Positions 1 to 12,166 are shown, counted from the first letter of the stretch. The stretch is DNA of 64,000 nt from Tepidimonas charontis (GCF_007556685.1 NZ_VJON01000008.1:1-64000); one strand, 5' to 3'. The notes: generated from the letters alone by a model not told the origin. A program made the numbers and translations.

Positions 1-1
1 C

Positions 2-331
2 GACTGGTACCGCGCCAACCCCATCACCCAGTACGAGGGTTACTGGGCCAGCGTCTTCTACAGCCACCTGGCCGCGCTCGGCTTGGAGCTGATTGCCGAA
101 GACGTCACCAACCACGGCTGCATCGACTTGACCGTCAAACTCCCTGAGCGCATCTATCTGTTCGAGTTCAAGGTGGTGCCCGACCAGGCCGCCGGGCAGG
201 CGCTGGCCCAGCTCAAAGCGCGCAGCTATGCGGATAAGTACCGCGCCGACGGGCGACCGCTGCATCTGGTCGGCATCGAGTTCAGCCGGCAGCAGCGCAA
301 TGTGGTGGGGTTCGAGGTGCAGGAAGGCTGA
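2..331 (+). CDS. PD-(D/E)XK nuclease superfamily domain, C-terminal fragment (DUF1703-type)
   Basis: The frame is open from the left edge (frame 2) and ends at TGA, so only the last 109 residues of a larger protein are present. The fragment looks like the C-terminal PD-(D/E)XK domain (DUF1703) found behind an AAA-ATPase-like domain in many bacterial proteins. It shows a YEGYW segment at residues 11-15, an aspartate at 42 (CIDLTV) and an E-x-K pair at 55-57 (FEFKV), which fit the nuclease-fold catalytic pattern. The tail reads LVGIEFS, also usual for this family. The ATPase part must lie left of the window. The biological role of these proteins is not established. Family assignment is fairly sure; function is not. 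Confidence 0.72.
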   Translation, partial: DWYRANPITQYEGYWASVFYSHLAALGLELIAEDVTNHGCIDLTVKLPERIYLFEFKVVPDQAAGQALAQLKARSYADKYRADGRPLHLVGIEFSRQQRNVVGFEVQEG

Positions 332-745
332 AGCCGCGCCGGCTGCGCCCGCCGTGACCGCTGCTTGTGGCTGTATTCGCGGTTGCTCTGCCGGGCGGGC
401 CGTGGGCCAGACGCCTCTGCACGGGTGAAAAGGCCCCTGTTTGGTCGTCGCTTGGTGCCCCCGGCGAAAGGTGGAAAATGCCTCTCTGCACGGGTAGACG
501 GGTGCCCGCCTGCGCGCCGCCGCACGTGGCGGCGCGGCTCGATGGAGCTCGCGGCGACCACGCGCGAACGTCGCTGCCCCGTGGCCTTCTCAGCCCGAGC
601 GGAGGTGGGGGGCATCGTTACAATCGACGCATGTCCATCGCGGCCTTTCGCTCCTCATTGTCCGGTGTCCACGTCGCGGGCTTTATGCAAGCTGCACTGA
701 CCGGTGTGCGGCTGCCTCGGTAGACGCTGCTTTCAGCCGCAACCC
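332..745. other. Non-coding stretch with a short direct repeat
   Basis: No convincing gene was seen: the overlapping reading frames are arginine-rich shadows with no family resemblance. A 12-base direct repeat (CTCTGCACGGGT) lies at 415-426 and 484-495. TACAAT at 619-624 could be a -10 element for the downstream ugd gene, but no good -35 is visible. Confidence 0.5.
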
Positions 746-1954
746 ATGTCCCGCCTCAACATCACCATCGTCGGTGCCGGCTATGTCGGGCTGGCCAACG
801 CACTGCTGCTGGCGCAACACCACGCCGTCACCGTGGTGGACATCGACCCCGCGCGCGTGGCCGCGCTCAATGCCCGCCGCCCGCCGGTGCACGATGTGCT
901 GGCCGAGCAGTGGCTGCGTGAGCGCACCGACTTGACGCTTGCCGCCACCACCGATGCGGTGCCTGCGCTGTCGGCGGCGGAGCTGGTCGTCATCGCCACG
1001 CCCACCGACTACGACCCCGTGACCAACGCCTTCGACACCCGCAGCGTCGAGGGCGTCGTGGCGCAGGCGCTCGCGGCCAATGCGCACGCCACGCTCGTCA
1101 TCAAATCCACCGTTCCGGTGGGGTTTACGGCGCGGCTGCGCGCCGCGCACGGCACTGACCGCATCGTTTTCTCACCCGAGTTTCTGCGCGAGGGCCAGGC
1201 GCTGCACGACAACCTCTACCCCAGTCGCATCGTCGTCGGCGACCGCGGCCCGCGCGGGCAGCAGGTGGCCGCCCTTTTGCGCCAGGGCTGTCTGCGCGTC
1301 GATGTGCCGGTGCTGACCACCGATCCCACCGAGGCCGAGGCGATCAAGCTCTTTGCCAACACCTATTTGGCCATGCGGGTGGCGTTTTTCAACGAGCTCG
1401 ACAGCTACGCCGCCATCCACGGCTTGGACACGCGCCAAATCATCGATGGCGTGTGCCTGGACCCCCGCATCGGCGCCGGCTACAACAACCCGAGCTTTGG
1501 CTACGGTGGCTACTGCCTGCCCAAGGATACCAAGCAGCTGCTGGCCAACTATCGCGACGTGCCGCAGAATTTGATTGCGGCCATCGTCCAGGCCAACGCC
1601 ACGCGCAAGGATTTCATCGCCGAGGACGTCCTGCGCCGGCTGGCGCAGTGTCCGCTGCGCGATCGCCAGCCGCCCACGGTAGGCGTGTACCGCCTGGTGA
1701 TGAAGCAGGGTTCGGACAATTTTCGCGCCTCGGCCATTCAGGGCGTGATGAAACGTCTCAAGGCCAAGGGGGTGGCGGTGATCGTGTACGAGCCGGCCTA
1801 CCACGGCGAGCATTTTTTTCACTCGCCGGTGGTGCGCGACCTGGCGGCTTTCAAGGCCCAGGCGGACGTGATTTTGGCCAATCGCCGCGCGCCGGAGCTC
1901 GCCGACGTCGCCGACAAGGTGTACACGCGCGATTTGTACGGAGCGGATGCGTGA
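746..1954 (+). CDS. ugd: UDP-glucose 6-dehydrogenase
   Basis: Oxidises UDP-glucose to UDP-glucuronate with two NAD+, supplying uronic acid for capsule, exopolysaccharide or LPS. The ATG at 746 gives 402 residues beginning [15 protein letters not shown], so the GxGxxG dinucleotide-binding motif falls right at the N-terminus as is normal; the open frame upstream has no such content. The catalytic cysteine sits in [14 protein letters not shown], and the SPEFLREG and [19 protein letters not shown] segments are typical of the short bacterial Ugd class. Its stop codon overlaps the GTG start of the epimerase gene that follows, so the pair is probably translated together and makes UDP-glucuronate then UDP-galacturonate. 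Confidence 0.93.
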   Translation: MSRLNITIVGAGYVGLANALLLAQHHAVTVVDIDPARVAALNARRPPVHDVLAEQWLRERTDLTLAATTDAVPALSAAELVVIATPTDYDPVTNAFDTRSVEGVVAQALAANAHATLVIKSTVPVGFTARLRAAHGTDRIVFSPEFLREGQALHDNLYPSRIVVGDRGPRGQQVAALLRQGCLRVDVPVLTTDPTEAEAIKLFANTYLAMRVAFFNELDSYAAIHGLDTRQIIDGVCLDPRIGAGYNNPSFGYGGYCLPKDTKQLLANYRDVPQNLIAAIVQANATRKDFIAEDVLRRLAQCPLRDRQPPTVGVYRLVMKQGSDNFRASAIQGVMKRLKAKGVAVIVYEPAYHGEHFFHSPVVRDLAAFKAQADVILANRRAPELADVADKVYTRDLYGADA

Positions 1955-2991
1955 GGGTATTCATCACCGGCAGTGCCGGCTTCATCGGCTTTCATCTGGC
2001 GCGCCTGCTGCTGGAAGAAGGCCACAGCGTCCACGGCTACGACGGCATCACCGACTACTACGACGTGCGCCTGAAGCAGCGCCGCCACGCGCTGCTGCGC
2101 CAGTACCCGGCGTTTACCGCCACCGAAGCCATGCTGGAGGACGCCACGGCGCTGCAGACGGCCGCGCGTGCGGCGCAGCCCGATGTCATCGTCCACCTGG
2201 CGGCACAAGCCGGGGTGCGCTACAGCCTGCAAAACCCGCGCGCCTACATCGACGCCAACCTGGTGGGCACCTTCAACGTCTTGCAGGTGGCCCAGATGCT
2301 GCAGCCGCGCCACCTGCTCATGGCCTCCACCAGCAGCGTCTATGGGGCCAACACCGACATGCCCTTTGGCGAGCAGCAAAAGACCGACCTGCCGCTGACG
2401 CTTTACGCCGCCACCAAAAAAGCCAACGAGGCCATGGCGCACGCCTGGGCGCACATCCACGGCGTGCCCACCACGATGTTTCGCTTCTTTACCGTGTACG
2501 GCCCCTGGGGGCGGCCAGACATGGCTCTGTTCAAATTTACCCAAGGCATCCTGGCGGGCACGCCCATCGATCTGTACAACCACGGCGACATGCGGCGTGA
2601 CTTCACCTACGTCGACGACCTGGTGCGCGCCATCCGGCTGCTCATCGACGCCGTGCCGCCCGCGCCCGATCAGCGCCGACCTGAGCAGGGCTGGCAACCC
2701 ATCGAAGGCGACAGCTTGAGCCCGGTGGCGCCGTGGCGCGTGGTCAACATCGGCAACTCCGAGCCGGTGCGGCTGCTGGACTTCGTCGAGGCCATCGAAG
2801 AAGCGCTGGGCAAGCCCGCGCTGCGCAACTGTCTGCCGATGCAAACCGGAGACGTGCCCGCCACCTGGGCCGACTGCACGCTGCTGCAGCGCCTCACCGG
2901 TTACCGGCCGCAGACCCCGGTGCGCGAGGGGGTGCGGCGGTTCGTGGCGTGGTATCGGGAATGCTACGAGGCGTCATCGGCGGACGCCTAG
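1951..2991 (+). CDS. NAD-dependent epimerase, probably UDP-glucuronate 4-epimerase
   Basis: Short-chain dehydrogenase/epimerase of 346 residues. The GTG at 1951 overlaps the ugd stop by four bases (GTGA) and puts the Rossmann motif GSAGFIG at residues 7-13. The catalytic features are TSSVYG (serine) and YAATKKANE (Tyr-x-x-x-Lys). The segment [16 protein letters not shown] resembles the UDP-glucuronate/UDP-galacturonate epimerase subfamily, and the partner gene makes UDP-glucuronate, so this substrate is the best inference. A related epimerase or dehydratase specificity cannot be excluded. The gene ends five bases before the convergent adk stop. Confidence 0.85.
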   Translation: MRVFITGSAGFIGFHLARLLLEEGHSVHGYDGITDYYDVRLKQRRHALLRQYPAFTATEAMLEDATALQTAARAAQPDVIVHLAAQAGVRYSLQNPRAYIDANLVGTFNVLQVAQMLQPRHLLMASTSSVYGANTDMPFGEQQKTDLPLTLYAATKKANEAMAHAWAHIHGVPTTMFRFFTVYGPWGRPDMALFKFTQGILAGTPIDLYNHGDMRRDFTYVDDLVRAIRLLIDAVPPAPDQRRPEQGWQPIEGDSLSPVAPWRVVNIGNSEPVRLLDFVEAIEEALGKPALRNCLPMQTGDVPATWADCTLLQRLTGYRPQTPVREGVRRFVAWYRECYEASSADA

Positions 2992-2996
2992 GGTCC

Positions 2997-3662
<666 letters not shown>

Positions 3663-3781
3663 TTACGTGTCGCAAACGGTGGGTAGGGTGGCGCAGGGTC
3701 GTGCTCTCCTCGGACACCGGACCCAGCCACTGGCGCGGCGGCCAGCGGCCGCAAGAATAGCACGCACTGCCCGACACAGGC

Positions 3782-4582
3782 TTACATGAGCGGGTATGAC
3801 GGTGCGGCGGCCCACAGCGCGCGCACGCGCACCAAGTCTTCGGCCGTATCGACGCCTGGGCCGGGAACGTTTGGCGTTACGGTGACTGCGATGCGCTCGC
3901 CATGCCACAGCACGCGCAGTTGCTCCAACGATTCGCAGCGCTCCAGCGGGGCAGGTGTCAGGCGCGGAAACTGGCGCAAAAAGCCGGTCCGGTACGCATA
4001 CAGGCCGATATGACGTAGCGGCCGAGCCCCTGCTGGCCAACTCGTCAGGTCCAGGCTGGCGTCGTGCCGTGGCGCATCGCGCCACCACGGCAAGGGGGCG
4101 CGGCTGAAGGTAAGTGCTCGCCCACGACGGTCCAGTACCACCTTGACGACGTTCGGGTTGAACAGGTCGGCGGCCCGTTCGATGGGGTGGGCCGCGGTGG
4201 CCATGACGCAGTCGGGATGCTCACCCAGGGTATGCGCGACGCGCTGCACGAGTGCGGGATCGAGCAGCGGCTCATCACCCTGCACATTGACGACCACGGT
4301 GTCGTCGGCCCAGCCCAGATGCTCGACCGCTTCGGCCAAGCGGTCGCTGCCGCTGGGGTGGTCGGCACGGGTGAAGACGGCGGCGATCCCGGCGCGTTGG
4401 CATACCGCTGCGATCTCGGCATCGTCGGTGGCCACCGTGCAGCTGAGCGCACCGCTGGCACGCGCGCGTTCGGCCACGCGCACGATCATCGGCGCACCGC
4501 CAATGTCTAGCAGCGGTTTGTCCGGCAGCCGCGTGGAGGCGCGGCGCGCCGGAATGAGGACGTGAAAAACGCAATCGGTCAT
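3782..4582 (-). CDS. kdsB: 3-deoxy-manno-octulosonate cytidylyltransferase (CMP-KDO synthetase)
   Basis: Activates KDO with CTP to form CMP-KDO for the LPS inner core. I chose the ATG that gives [14 protein letters not shown], 266 residues, close to the family length; an in-frame ATG six codons upstream is also possible. The nucleotide-binding signature [15 protein letters not shown] is at the N-terminus, and [12 protein letters not shown] and a [11 protein letters not shown] tail are present. It lies downstream of lpxK and the Trm112-like gene on the same strand, a common betaproteobacterial order for lipid A/KDO genes. Confidence 0.95.
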   Translation of the reverse strand: MTDCVFHVLIPARRASTRLPDKPLLDIGGAPMIVRVAERARASGALSCTVATDDAEIAAVCQRAGIAAVFTRADHPSGSDRLAEAVEHLGWADDTVVVNVQGDEPLLDPALVQRVAHTLGEHPDCVMATAAHPIERAADLFNPNVVKVVLDRRGRALTFSRAPLPWWRDAPRHDASLDLTSWPAGARPLRHIGLYAYRTGFLRQFPRLTPAPLERCESLEQLRVLWHGERIAVTVTPNVPGPGVDTAEDLVRVRALWAAAPSYPLM

Positions 4583-4784
4583 GGGCAGGATATCCAGCAA
4601 ACGCGACGCAACGGGGGGTGGTTTCAGTACAGCATGGTTGCGACACGCTGGCGGCAGCGTGCGTCACCCCGTCTTGACCCGTGCGGCCGCGCCGGATGCG
4701 GCGCCACGCCGGGTGGGGCGGCCAGGGTGCCGATGGTGGGGCACGCCCACCGATGCGCGCGCCCCACCGGTGACACCAGGCACG

Positions 4785-5006
4785 TTAGGGGGTGGAGGCA
4801 GGGCGGGGCGGCGCCAACTGGTCCAACTCTTCGTCGCTGAGCGCACGCGCCTCGTGTTCCAGCAGGATGGGAATACCGTCGCGGATGGGGTAGGCGAGCT
4901 TGGCGCCGCGCGAGACGAGCTCTTGCGTCTGGCGCGCGTACACCAGTGGCCCTTTGGTCACCGGACAGACGAGCAGGTCGAGCAATTGGCGGTCCATGGC
5001 GGTCAT
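4785..5006 (-). CDS. Trm112 family protein (YcaR-like)
   Basis: Small protein of 73 residues beginning [15 protein letters not shown]. The ATG at 5006 overlaps the lpxK stop (ATGA), which supports this start; a second ATG three codons later is an alternative. The [13 protein letters not shown] segment is the family signature. Only one cysteine of the usual zinc-type pairs remains (CPVTKGPL), so it may not bind zinc. YcaR-like proteins sit between lpxK and kdsB in many proteobacteria; their function is poorly defined, although Trm112 relatives activate methyltransferases. Confidence 0.87.
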   Translation of the reverse strand: MTAMDRQLLDLLVCPVTKGPLVYARQTQELVSRGAKLAYPIRDGIPILLEHEARALSDEELDQLAPPRPASTP

Positions 5007-6085
5007 GATAGCGCGTGGGCGGCCAGCACGGCATCGACGGCGTCGAACAGGGCGGGGTCGATTTCGAGCCGCAGGGGTACGCGCCACAGCGTCACGCCGG
5101 CCGGGGCACGGTGGCGCTGGAGTTTGATCGCATCTTTGTCGGTGCACAGCCATACCCGTGGCGCGTGCGGCCGCTGCGCGGCATGCTGCAGCGCGGCGTG
5201 CAGTACGGGGCCACTGGCGTGGTCCGGCAGCGGCACGGTGGCGGTCAGTTGCAAGCCGCGTGCCCGCAACGCATCGAAAAACGCCTGCGGACGGGCAATG
5301 CCCGCCAGTGCGCCCACCGGTGTTGCACGCGCAGCCCAGTCGGCCAGCGGTTGCGATTGGCCGTCGGCATCGAAGGCCAGCGCCGACAGGGTACGCTGAG
5401 CGCGAAATTCCGGATAGGGGTGGGGGCGCGGTGGGCGCTGCGCAGCGGCGGTGCGCAGCACCAGGAGCCGCTCGTTTCCCCAGGGGGCGGCGGGCCAGGG
5501 CTGGCGCAGCGGGCCGGCCGGCAGCAGCCAGCCATTGCCGACATCGCGTTCATCGAAGACGACGATGGTCAGGTCGCGCCCCAGCGCCCAATGCTGCATG
5601 CCATCGTCGCTGACCAGCACCTTGACCGTTGGCTGGTGCTGCAGCAATGCACGTGCGGCGGCGGCTCGGTTGCGCCCCACGGCCAGCGCAACGCCCGTGC
5701 GCTGCGCTACCAGAGCGGGCTCGTCACCGCACTCGGCAGGGTCGACGGCCTCCCCGCGGCCATGGACGGCGATGCCGTCCCGACTGGCACTGACGCGGCC
5801 ACCGACCCCGCGCGCGATTACGCCGGGTTGCCAGCCGCGCGCTTGCAGGTGCTGCACCAGGGCGATGAGCGTGGGTGTTTTGCCGGCCCCGCCGACCACC
5901 ACGTTGCCCACGACGATGACCGGCACCGGCAGCCGTACGCCCCAGGCCTGGTTGCGGCGGGCGCGCCAGTGCCAAGCCGCGGTGCGCACCTGCCAGGCCA
6001 CACCGTACACCCAGGACAGGGGGCGCAACGCCCAGGCCAGGGCACCGCGCGCCATCCAAGCGGATGGCAAATCGAGTTCGAGCAT
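5003..6085 (-). CDS. lpxK: Tetraacyldisaccharide 4'-kinase
   Basis: Inner-membrane kinase that phosphorylates the lipid A disaccharide precursor to lipid IVA. It is 360 residues starting [10 protein letters not shown]. The Walker A-like [13 protein letters not shown] is near residue 60, followed by [11 protein letters not shown], normally a GRGYGR-type segment. The N-terminal hydrophobic stretch ([13 protein letters not shown]) is the membrane-associated part. The ATG shares one base with the exbD stop (TGATG), and its own stop overlaps the start of the Trm112-like gene, so the three are translationally coupled. Confidence 0.95.
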   Translation of the reverse strand: MLELDLPSAWMARGALAWALRPLSWVYGVAWQVRTAAWHWRARRNQAWGVRLPVPVIVVGNVVVGGAGKTPTLIALVQHLQARGWQPGVIARGVGGRVSASRDGIAVHGRGEAVDPAECGDEPALVAQRTGVALAVGRNRAAAARALLQHQPTVKVLVSDDGMQHWALGRDLTIVVFDERDVGNGWLLPAGPLRQPWPAAPWGNERLLVLRTAAAQRPPRPHPYPEFRAQRTLSALAFDADGQSQPLADWAARATPVGALAGIARPQAFFDALRARGLQLTATVPLPDHASGPVLHAALQHAAQRPHAPRVWLCTDKDAIKLQRHRAPAGVTLWRVPLRLEIDPALFDAVDAVLAAHALS

Positions 6086-6501
6086 CAGCGTTTCCCGTCA
6101 CGCTGGGTCGCAAATGTGATTTGGACCAGCCCAACCTGGCGCGCGGCGTCCATCACATGGATGACCGACTGGTGGCTGGCGGCTGCGTCCGCCTGGATCA
6201 CGAGGACGGTGTCGCTGTCTCGAGGTGCGCGCGACAGCGCGCCCACCAGGGCCTCGACCCCGTGCTGCTCCAGCAGCCGGTTGTCGACGGCATAGCGGCC
6301 GTCAGCGCCGACGCTGACGACGATTTCGCGCGGCGCCTGTGGCGGCTGCTCGGTTTGGGCCAGCGGTAGGTTGACCTGCAAGGCGCTGCTCTGGCTGAAC
6401 GTAGTCGTCAACATCAAAAAGATCAGGATGACCAGCAAGACGTCGATGAACGGAATCAGGTTGATTTCGGGCTCATCGCGATGGCCGTGCCGAAAACGCA
6501 T
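6085..6501 (-). CDS. exbD: Biopolymer transport protein ExbD/TolR family
   Basis: Inner-membrane protein of 138 residues that pairs with ExbB to convert proton motive force into energy for outer-membrane transport. I start it at MRFRHGHRDEPEINLIPFID because this places the conserved N-terminal motif and the single membrane helix (IDVLLVILIFLMLTTTF) where ExbD has them; the charged Asp in FIDVLL is the proton-path residue of the family. The periplasmic domain follows. It lies 115 bases after exbB. No TonB gene is in the window, so ExbD versus TolR identity rests on the neighbourhood. Confidence 0.9.
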   Translation of the reverse strand: MRFRHGHRDEPEINLIPFIDVLLVILIFLMLTTTFSQSSALQVNLPLAQTEQPPQAPREIVVSVGADGRYAVDNRLLEQHGVEALVGALSRAPRDSDTVLVIQADAAASHQSVIHVMDAARQVGLVQITFATQRDGKR

Positions 6502-6616
6502 GGGACAGCTCTCCTCGTCGGACGGATGATCGGTGCGTGGGCGCGACGACTGCCCGCAGGCCAAGACCAGGCACCACGGTGGCGCGGCGGGTGTGCCAGC
6601 GGCCTTCGCCACGGCC

Positions 6617-7312
6617 TCATCGGCGCAACGCCAGCAGGTGGTGCAAAAAGGCCTCGGCGGCCACTTCCAATTGCAGCAGCAGTGCGTCTGCGCGGGCGCG
6701 GTAATAACGCCAGAAAATGAGGGCCGGCACCGCGATGATGAGACCAAACGCGGTGTTGTACAGGGCCACCGAAATGCCGTGCGCCAGCTGTGCCGGGTTG
6801 CCGCCGCCGGGCGTCAGTCCGCCGGGGCCCGCCTGCGAACCGAAAATCTCGATCATCCCGATGACGGTGCCGAGCAACCCCAGCAGCGGGGCGGCGGAAG
6901 CCACGGTGCCCAAGGCCCCGAGGTAGCGTTGCAGCTGCGCGGCCGCCAAGCGGCCGGCCGACTCCAGCGCGGCGCGCAGTTCGGCTTCGGTGGCGCGCGG
7001 GTTGACCTGCAGCGTGTGCAGGCCAGCCGCCAGCACCGCCCCCAGCAGCGAGTGCTCGGCCAATTGCTCGACGACCGCCGGCGGTGGCACCCCGGCACGC
7101 GAGGCCTGCATGGCCTCGTCGAGCAGGCGCGGCGGCACGATGCGCGCGGTACGCAGACTCAGCGCCCGCTCGATGATCAGCGCCAGTCCCACGACCGAGC
7201 ACACGATCAGGGTCCAAATGGGCCAGCCTGCAGCTTGTATGATGGACAACAACGGCAATACCCCCCGGCGGCCGCGCGGCAAGGCCTGGCCACCCGTTGA
7301 ATTGCCCCGCAT
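6617..7312 (-). CDS. exbB: MotA/TolQ/ExbB proton channel family protein
   Basis: Partner of ExbD, with three membrane helices: WPIWTLIVCSVVGLALIIERAL near the start, then VASAAPLLGLLGTVIGMIEIF and VALYNTAFGLIIAVPALIFW. The GLLGTVIGMI segment is the family hallmark. Start uncertain: the ATG at 7312 gives 231 residues, while a TTG just before LSIIQAAGWPIW would give the short N-terminus usual in relatives. The gene diverges from xseA with at most about 75 bases between them, so both promoters are squeezed into that gap or into coding sequence. Confidence 0.88.
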   Translation of the reverse strand: MRGNSTGGQALPRGRRGVLPLLSIIQAAGWPIWTLIVCSVVGLALIIERALSLRTARIVPPRLLDEAMQASRAGVPPPAVVEQLAEHSLLGAVLAAGLHTLQVNPRATEAELRAALESAGRLAAAQLQRYLGALGTVASAAPLLGLLGTVIGMIEIFGSQAGPGGLTPGGGNPAQLAHGISVALYNTAFGLIIAVPALIFWRYYRARADALLLQLEVAAEAFLHHLLALRR

Positions 7313-7386
7313 TATGTCCGACCCCGGTGCGCCGGCCCAGCCGATCGGCGTCCGCTGGGGCCAAGCCACTTGCCTGTGCCTGCCCG

Positions 7387-8766
7387 ATGATCGACGATCG
7401 TATCGAGGAAGACATCCCTGCCTGGCGCGTCGGGGCGCTGGTCAATGCCGTCGCCGATGCCTTGCGTGTCCGCTTCAACCCGGTGCGTGTGCGCGGCGAG
7501 GTGTCGGCGAGCGTGCGTGCGGCCAGCGGCCATCAGTACTTCATCCTCAAAGATGCCGACGGCCAGTTGCGCTGTGCGTGGTTTCGGCGTGCGGCGCAGA
7601 CGCAAGAGGCGGCCGTGGCGCTGCGCGACGGCTTGCAGGTGGAGGTGTTGGGGCGGGTGGACGTCTACACCGCGCGCGGCGATCTGCAGTTGATCGTCGA
7701 GCGCGTCTTGCCACTGGGGCAAGGCAGCCTGTACGAGGAATTCTTGCGCCGCAAGGCGCGCTTGCAAGCCGAGGGGTGGTTCGACGCCGCGCGCAAGCGT
7801 GCGCTGCCGCGATACCCGAGCAGCATTGGCGTGGTGACGTCGCTGGACGCGGCCGCCCTGCGTGATGTGGCCACCACGCTGGAGCGGCGCGTGCCGCACC
7901 TGCTGGTGTGGGTGTACCCGTCGGCGGTGCAGGGCGCCGAGGCGCCGGCACAACTGTGTGCGGCGTTGCAGCGCGCCTATGCCGACCATCGCGCGCATGG
8001 CCGCCCGGCCGTGCTGCTGCTGGTGCGCGGCGGCGGGTCGCTGGAAGATTTGTGGGCCTTCAATGACCCCGAACTGGTGCGCACCATCGCGCAGGCGCCA
8101 CTGCCCGTGGTCTGCGGCGTGGGGCACGAAACCGACTTCACGCTGGCGGACTTTGCGGCCGATCTGCGCGCGCCCACACCCACCGCGGCGGCCGAGCTGT
8201 GCGCCCCCGATGCCGTCACCCTGCACGCCGCGCTGGCACAGGCGCAGCAGCGGTTGCAGAGCGCGCTGCAGCGGCGGCTCGATATCCAGGCACAGCGGCT
8301 CGATGGTTTGGCACAACGGCTGGGGCGCCCCTCGGCGCTGACGGCGCGCGAACAACAACGCTTGCTGCGGTTGCACCACCGCCTGAACCAGGGGACGCAG
8401 CAAACCCTGGGGCGGCAGGCGCAGCGACTGCAGGGGCTGCAGCACGCCTGGTGGGCTGCAGCACACAGCGACGGCGTGCGTCGGCTGCAGCAGGCGCAGG
8501 CGCTGCAGGGGCGCTGGGTACAAGCGGTGCAGGCTGCGACGCAGCGACAGCGCCAGCGGCTCGAGCACTGGCAAACGCAGCTCAGACTGCTGGATCCGGG
8601 TCTGGTGCTGCAACGGGGCTACGCTTGGGTGACGACCGCGCATGGCGAGGTGGTGACCTCGGCGGCCCAGGTCGAGGTCGGGCAGACGCTCGGTATTGCC
8701 CTGGCCCATGGGGCGCTGGACGTGGATGTGCGCGTCACCCGACCCGAGCCCACACCGCGGGATTGA
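7387..8766 (+). CDS. xseA: Exodeoxyribonuclease VII large subunit
   Basis: Catalytic subunit of the single-strand-specific exonuclease VII, which degrades ssDNA during repair. The ATG at 7387 gives 459 residues and puts the OB-fold DNA-binding domain (WRVGALVNAVADAL to GDLQLIVERV) at the N-terminus; upstream in-frame sequence is low-complexity and not part of the family. The core contains IGVVTSLDAAALRDV, RGGGSLEDLWAFNDP and CGVGHETDFTLADFAAD. A long Gln/Arg-rich helical region from about residue 280 to 430 is the expected coiled coil. The small subunit xseB is not in the window. Confidence 0.95.
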   Translation: MIDDRIEEDIPAWRVGALVNAVADALRVRFNPVRVRGEVSASVRAASGHQYFILKDADGQLRCAWFRRAAQTQEAAVALRDGLQVEVLGRVDVYTARGDLQLIVERVLPLGQGSLYEEFLRRKARLQAEGWFDAARKRALPRYPSSIGVVTSLDAAALRDVATTLERRVPHLLVWVYPSAVQGAEAPAQLCAALQRAYADHRAHGRPAVLLLVRGGGSLEDLWAFNDPELVRTIAQAPLPVVCGVGHETDFTLADFAADLRAPTPTAAAELCAPDAVTLHAALAQAQQRLQSALQRRLDIQAQRLDGLAQRLGRPSALTAREQQRLLRLHHRLNQGTQQTLGRQAQRLQGLQHAWWAAAHSDGVRRLQQAQALQGRWVQAVQAATQRQRQRLEHWQTQLRLLDPGLVLQRGYAWVTTAHGEVVTSAAQVEVGQTLGIALAHGALDVDVRVTRPEPTPRD

Positions 8767-8930
8767 AACACTGCCATTGTGTCCACCAAGCGCCAACGCA
8801 GCGGCTGCGCCAGTCGTCTGCGCGCGGGCGGCGTGCCGCCGACGTCCGGCGGGCCAAGCGGCCCGCTGGCCGGGTGCGACGCCAAAAGGGTCAAGCCGCG
8901 CGTGGCTGTGCCGCCGGGGGCCAGCTTGCC

Positions 8931-8936
8931 TACAAT
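8931..8936 (+). promoter_or_regulatory. Possible -10 element upstream of sodB
   Basis: TACAAT lies about 50 bases before the sodB start in the 221-base gap after xseA. No clear -35 hexamer is visible at 16-18 bases, so this is only a candidate. Confidence 0.3.
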
Positions 8937-8987
8937 GCGCCCTTATCCCAACGCTAATTCAATCGTTGCCTATCGCGAGGACACACC

Positions 8988-9575
8988 ATGGAACATACCT
9001 TGCCACCGCTGCCGTTTGCCATCGACGCGCTGGAGCCTTACTACTCCAAAGAAACCCTCGAATACCACCACGGCAAGCACCACAACGCGTACGTGGTCAA
9101 CCTGAACAATCTGCAAAAGGGCACCGAGTACGAATCGATGACGCTCGAGGAAATCGTGCGCAAGGCGCCCAACCCCGGCCCGATCTACAACAACGCCGCG
9201 CAGGTGTGGAACCACACCTTCTTCTGGAACTGCATGAAACCCAACGGCGGTGGCGAGCCCAGCGGCGCGCTGGCGCAGGCCATCAATGCCAAGTGGGGCA
9301 GCTACGCGGCGTTTCGCGACGCGTTCGTCAAGAGCGCGGTCGGCAACTTTGGCTCCGGCTGGACCTGGCTGGTGAAGAAGCCCGATGGCACGGTGGATAT
9401 CGTCAACATGGGGGCAGCCGGCACCCCCTTGACCACCGCCGACAAAGCCCTGCTGACGGTGGACGTGTGGGAGCACGCCTACTACATCGACTACCGCAAC
9501 TTGCGTCAGAAGTACGTCGAAACCTTCCTGGACAAACTCGTCAACTGGGAGTTTGCGCAAGCGAACTTTGCCTGA
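8988..9575 (+). CDS. sodB: Superoxide dismutase, Fe type
   Basis: Cytoplasmic enzyme that dismutates superoxide to peroxide and oxygen. It is 195 residues, the usual length, with start MEHTLPPLPF at a GAGGACACACC-ATG site. Metal ligands are recognisable in EYHHGKHHNAYV, NHTFFWNCM and DVWEHAYYIDY. The NNAAQVWNHTFFW and GSGWTWLV segments favour the iron form, although metal choice cannot be proven from sequence. It is followed by a convergent DUF192 gene after about 100 bases. Confidence 0.95.
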   Translation: MEHTLPPLPFAIDALEPYYSKETLEYHHGKHHNAYVVNLNNLQKGTEYESMTLEEIVRKAPNPGPIYNNAAQVWNHTFFWNCMKPNGGGEPSGALAQAINAKWGSYAAFRDAFVKSAVGNFGSGWTWLVKKPDGTVDIVNMGAAGTPLTTADKALLTVDVWEHAYYIDYRNLRQKYVETFLDKLVNWEFAQANFA

Positions 9576-9674
9576 TCGGCCAGACCGAGCCCAGTGCCGC
9601 CACGTCGATGCGCGTGGTGGCCGTGGCCGGCAGGCCCAGCCGGACCGCCGCATCGGGTGGTACCAGCGGCGTGT

Positions 9675-10160
9675 TCAGCGGCCGCTGGCCGCAAAGGGGC
9701 CGCCGGCCAAGCGAAAACCGGCGCCGATGCCGCGCTGGGCAAACCAGCCTTGGTGCATCTCCAGCACGTAGCGCACCGGCTCGCGCGAGCAGTGACTGGT
9801 CTCATCCAGCGGCTGCATGTCGGCTAGGTTGACGATGCGCCCGTCGTCGGCGAGGAATGCTGCGGTCAGCGGCAAAAAGGTATTGTGCATCCAAAAGCAT
9901 TGCACCGCAGGTCGCTCGAAGATAAACAACATGCCTTCGTGGGGGGGCATCTCGCGCCGCCACATCAGCCCCGTCATGCGCTGCTCATGCGTGCGAGCGA
10001 CCTGGGCTTCGATGCGGTGCATGCCTGCGCGCAGCTCCACGCGGGGCAAATCGAGCTGGGGGATGCCGGCTGGCTGCGCGTTTGCGCGCAAGGCGGCTAC
10101 TGCGCCCGCCAGCAGAGCGCAGGCACCCATCGCGGCGGCGGCCACGCGCCGCATGTCCAT
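9675..10160 (-). CDS. DUF192 family exported protein
   Basis: About 161 residues starting [19 protein letters not shown], a clear signal-peptide-like stretch with an Ala-rich cleavage region (ANAQP), so the protein probably acts in the periplasm. The DUF192 core is visible: [37 protein letters not shown], and a C-terminal [17 protein letters not shown]. The biochemical function of the family is unknown. A start two codons later (MRRV) is equally possible. It diverges from icd across a 193-base gap that must hold both promoters. Confidence 0.85.
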   Translation of the reverse strand: MDMRRVAAAAMGACALLAGAVAALRANAQPAGIPQLDLPRVELRAGMHRIEAQVARTHEQRMTGLMWRREMPPHEGMLFIFERPAVQCFWMHNTFLPLTAAFLADDGRIVNLADMQPLDETSHCSREPVRYVLEMHQGWFAQRGIGAGFRLAGGPFAASGR

Positions 10161-10353
10161 GCGCCATCGGCGGGCGGCGGCTGGCCGATGTCCAGCGCCT
10201 CGGGCTGAGCTCAGGCGTGCACGTCGCACTGGCGACGATGGCTGGAACGACGCCATTCGTGTCAGGTCCGTGGAGGTTTTGTCGATAGAATCGATTGTAG
10301 ATCCTGCAGCCCAACAGGCGGCGGGACCTCACCCCACACGGAGACCACCGCGT

Positions 10354-11607
<1,254 letters not shown>

Positions 11608-11680
11608 CGCCCTGTGGGCGTGGATGGCCGCGCGGGTCTGCGGGTACGTGGATCGTGTGGTCACGCCGCCCGGCCGTCGC

Positions 11681-11717
11681 GCGCTGCAGCCGCCTCCTCA
11701 GGCGGCTGCAGCGCTTT
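11681..11717 (+). terminator. Rho-independent-like terminator after icd
   Basis: A perfect 14-base inverted repeat, arms 11681-11694 (GCGCTGCAGCCGCC) and 11701-11714, has a 6-base loop and is followed by TTT. The T-run is short, so termination may be partial. It sits between icd and clpS. Confidence 0.65.
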
Positions 11718-11794
11718 CAGCGGTGCGGGTGAGGCGACAAACGGCGCAACCGCGCGCCCTGCGGGGACGTCCGATTTATTGCAGAATGTTTGCC

Positions 11795-12142
11795 ATGGCT
11801 ACGACACCCCGACAACCCGATCTGACGCCGCGCCTGCCAGAGGCGGGCGACGCGGTGGTGGTGGAGCGTCGCCGCCAGCGCGTGCAGCCGCCCAAGATGT
11901 ATCAGGTCGTTTTGCTCAACGACGACTTCACGCCGATGGAGTTCGTGGTGCGCGTGCTGCAGGAATTTTTCAACAAGGACCGCGAGACGGCCACCCAGAT
12001 CATGCTCAAGGTGCACGTGCATGGCCGTGGCGTGTGCGGCGTGTACACACGCGACATCGCCACCACGAAGGTCGAGCAGGTGACGCAGGCGGCGCGTGCG
12101 GCGGGTCATCCGCTGCAGTGCATCGCCGAGCCCGTTGAATAG
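11795..12142 (+). CDS. clpS: ATP-dependent Clp protease adaptor
   Basis: Adaptor that binds N-degron substrates and hands them to ClpA-ClpP. It has 115 residues from MATTPRQPD; an ATG three codons upstream (MFAMATT) is an alternative. After a disordered N-terminal tail, the core reads [35 protein letters not shown] and [18 protein letters not shown], which includes the N-end-binding DD and the helix that faces ClpA. The gene lies 81 bases upstream of clpA, the normal arrangement. Confidence 0.95.
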   Translation: MATTPRQPDLTPRLPEAGDAVVVERRRQRVQPPKMYQVVLLNDDFTPMEFVVRVLQEFFNKDRETATQIMLKVHVHGRGVCGVYTRDIATTKVEQVTQAARAAGHPLQCIAEPVE

Positions 12143-12166
12143 CGCCGCATTTGCCCCACATACCCA

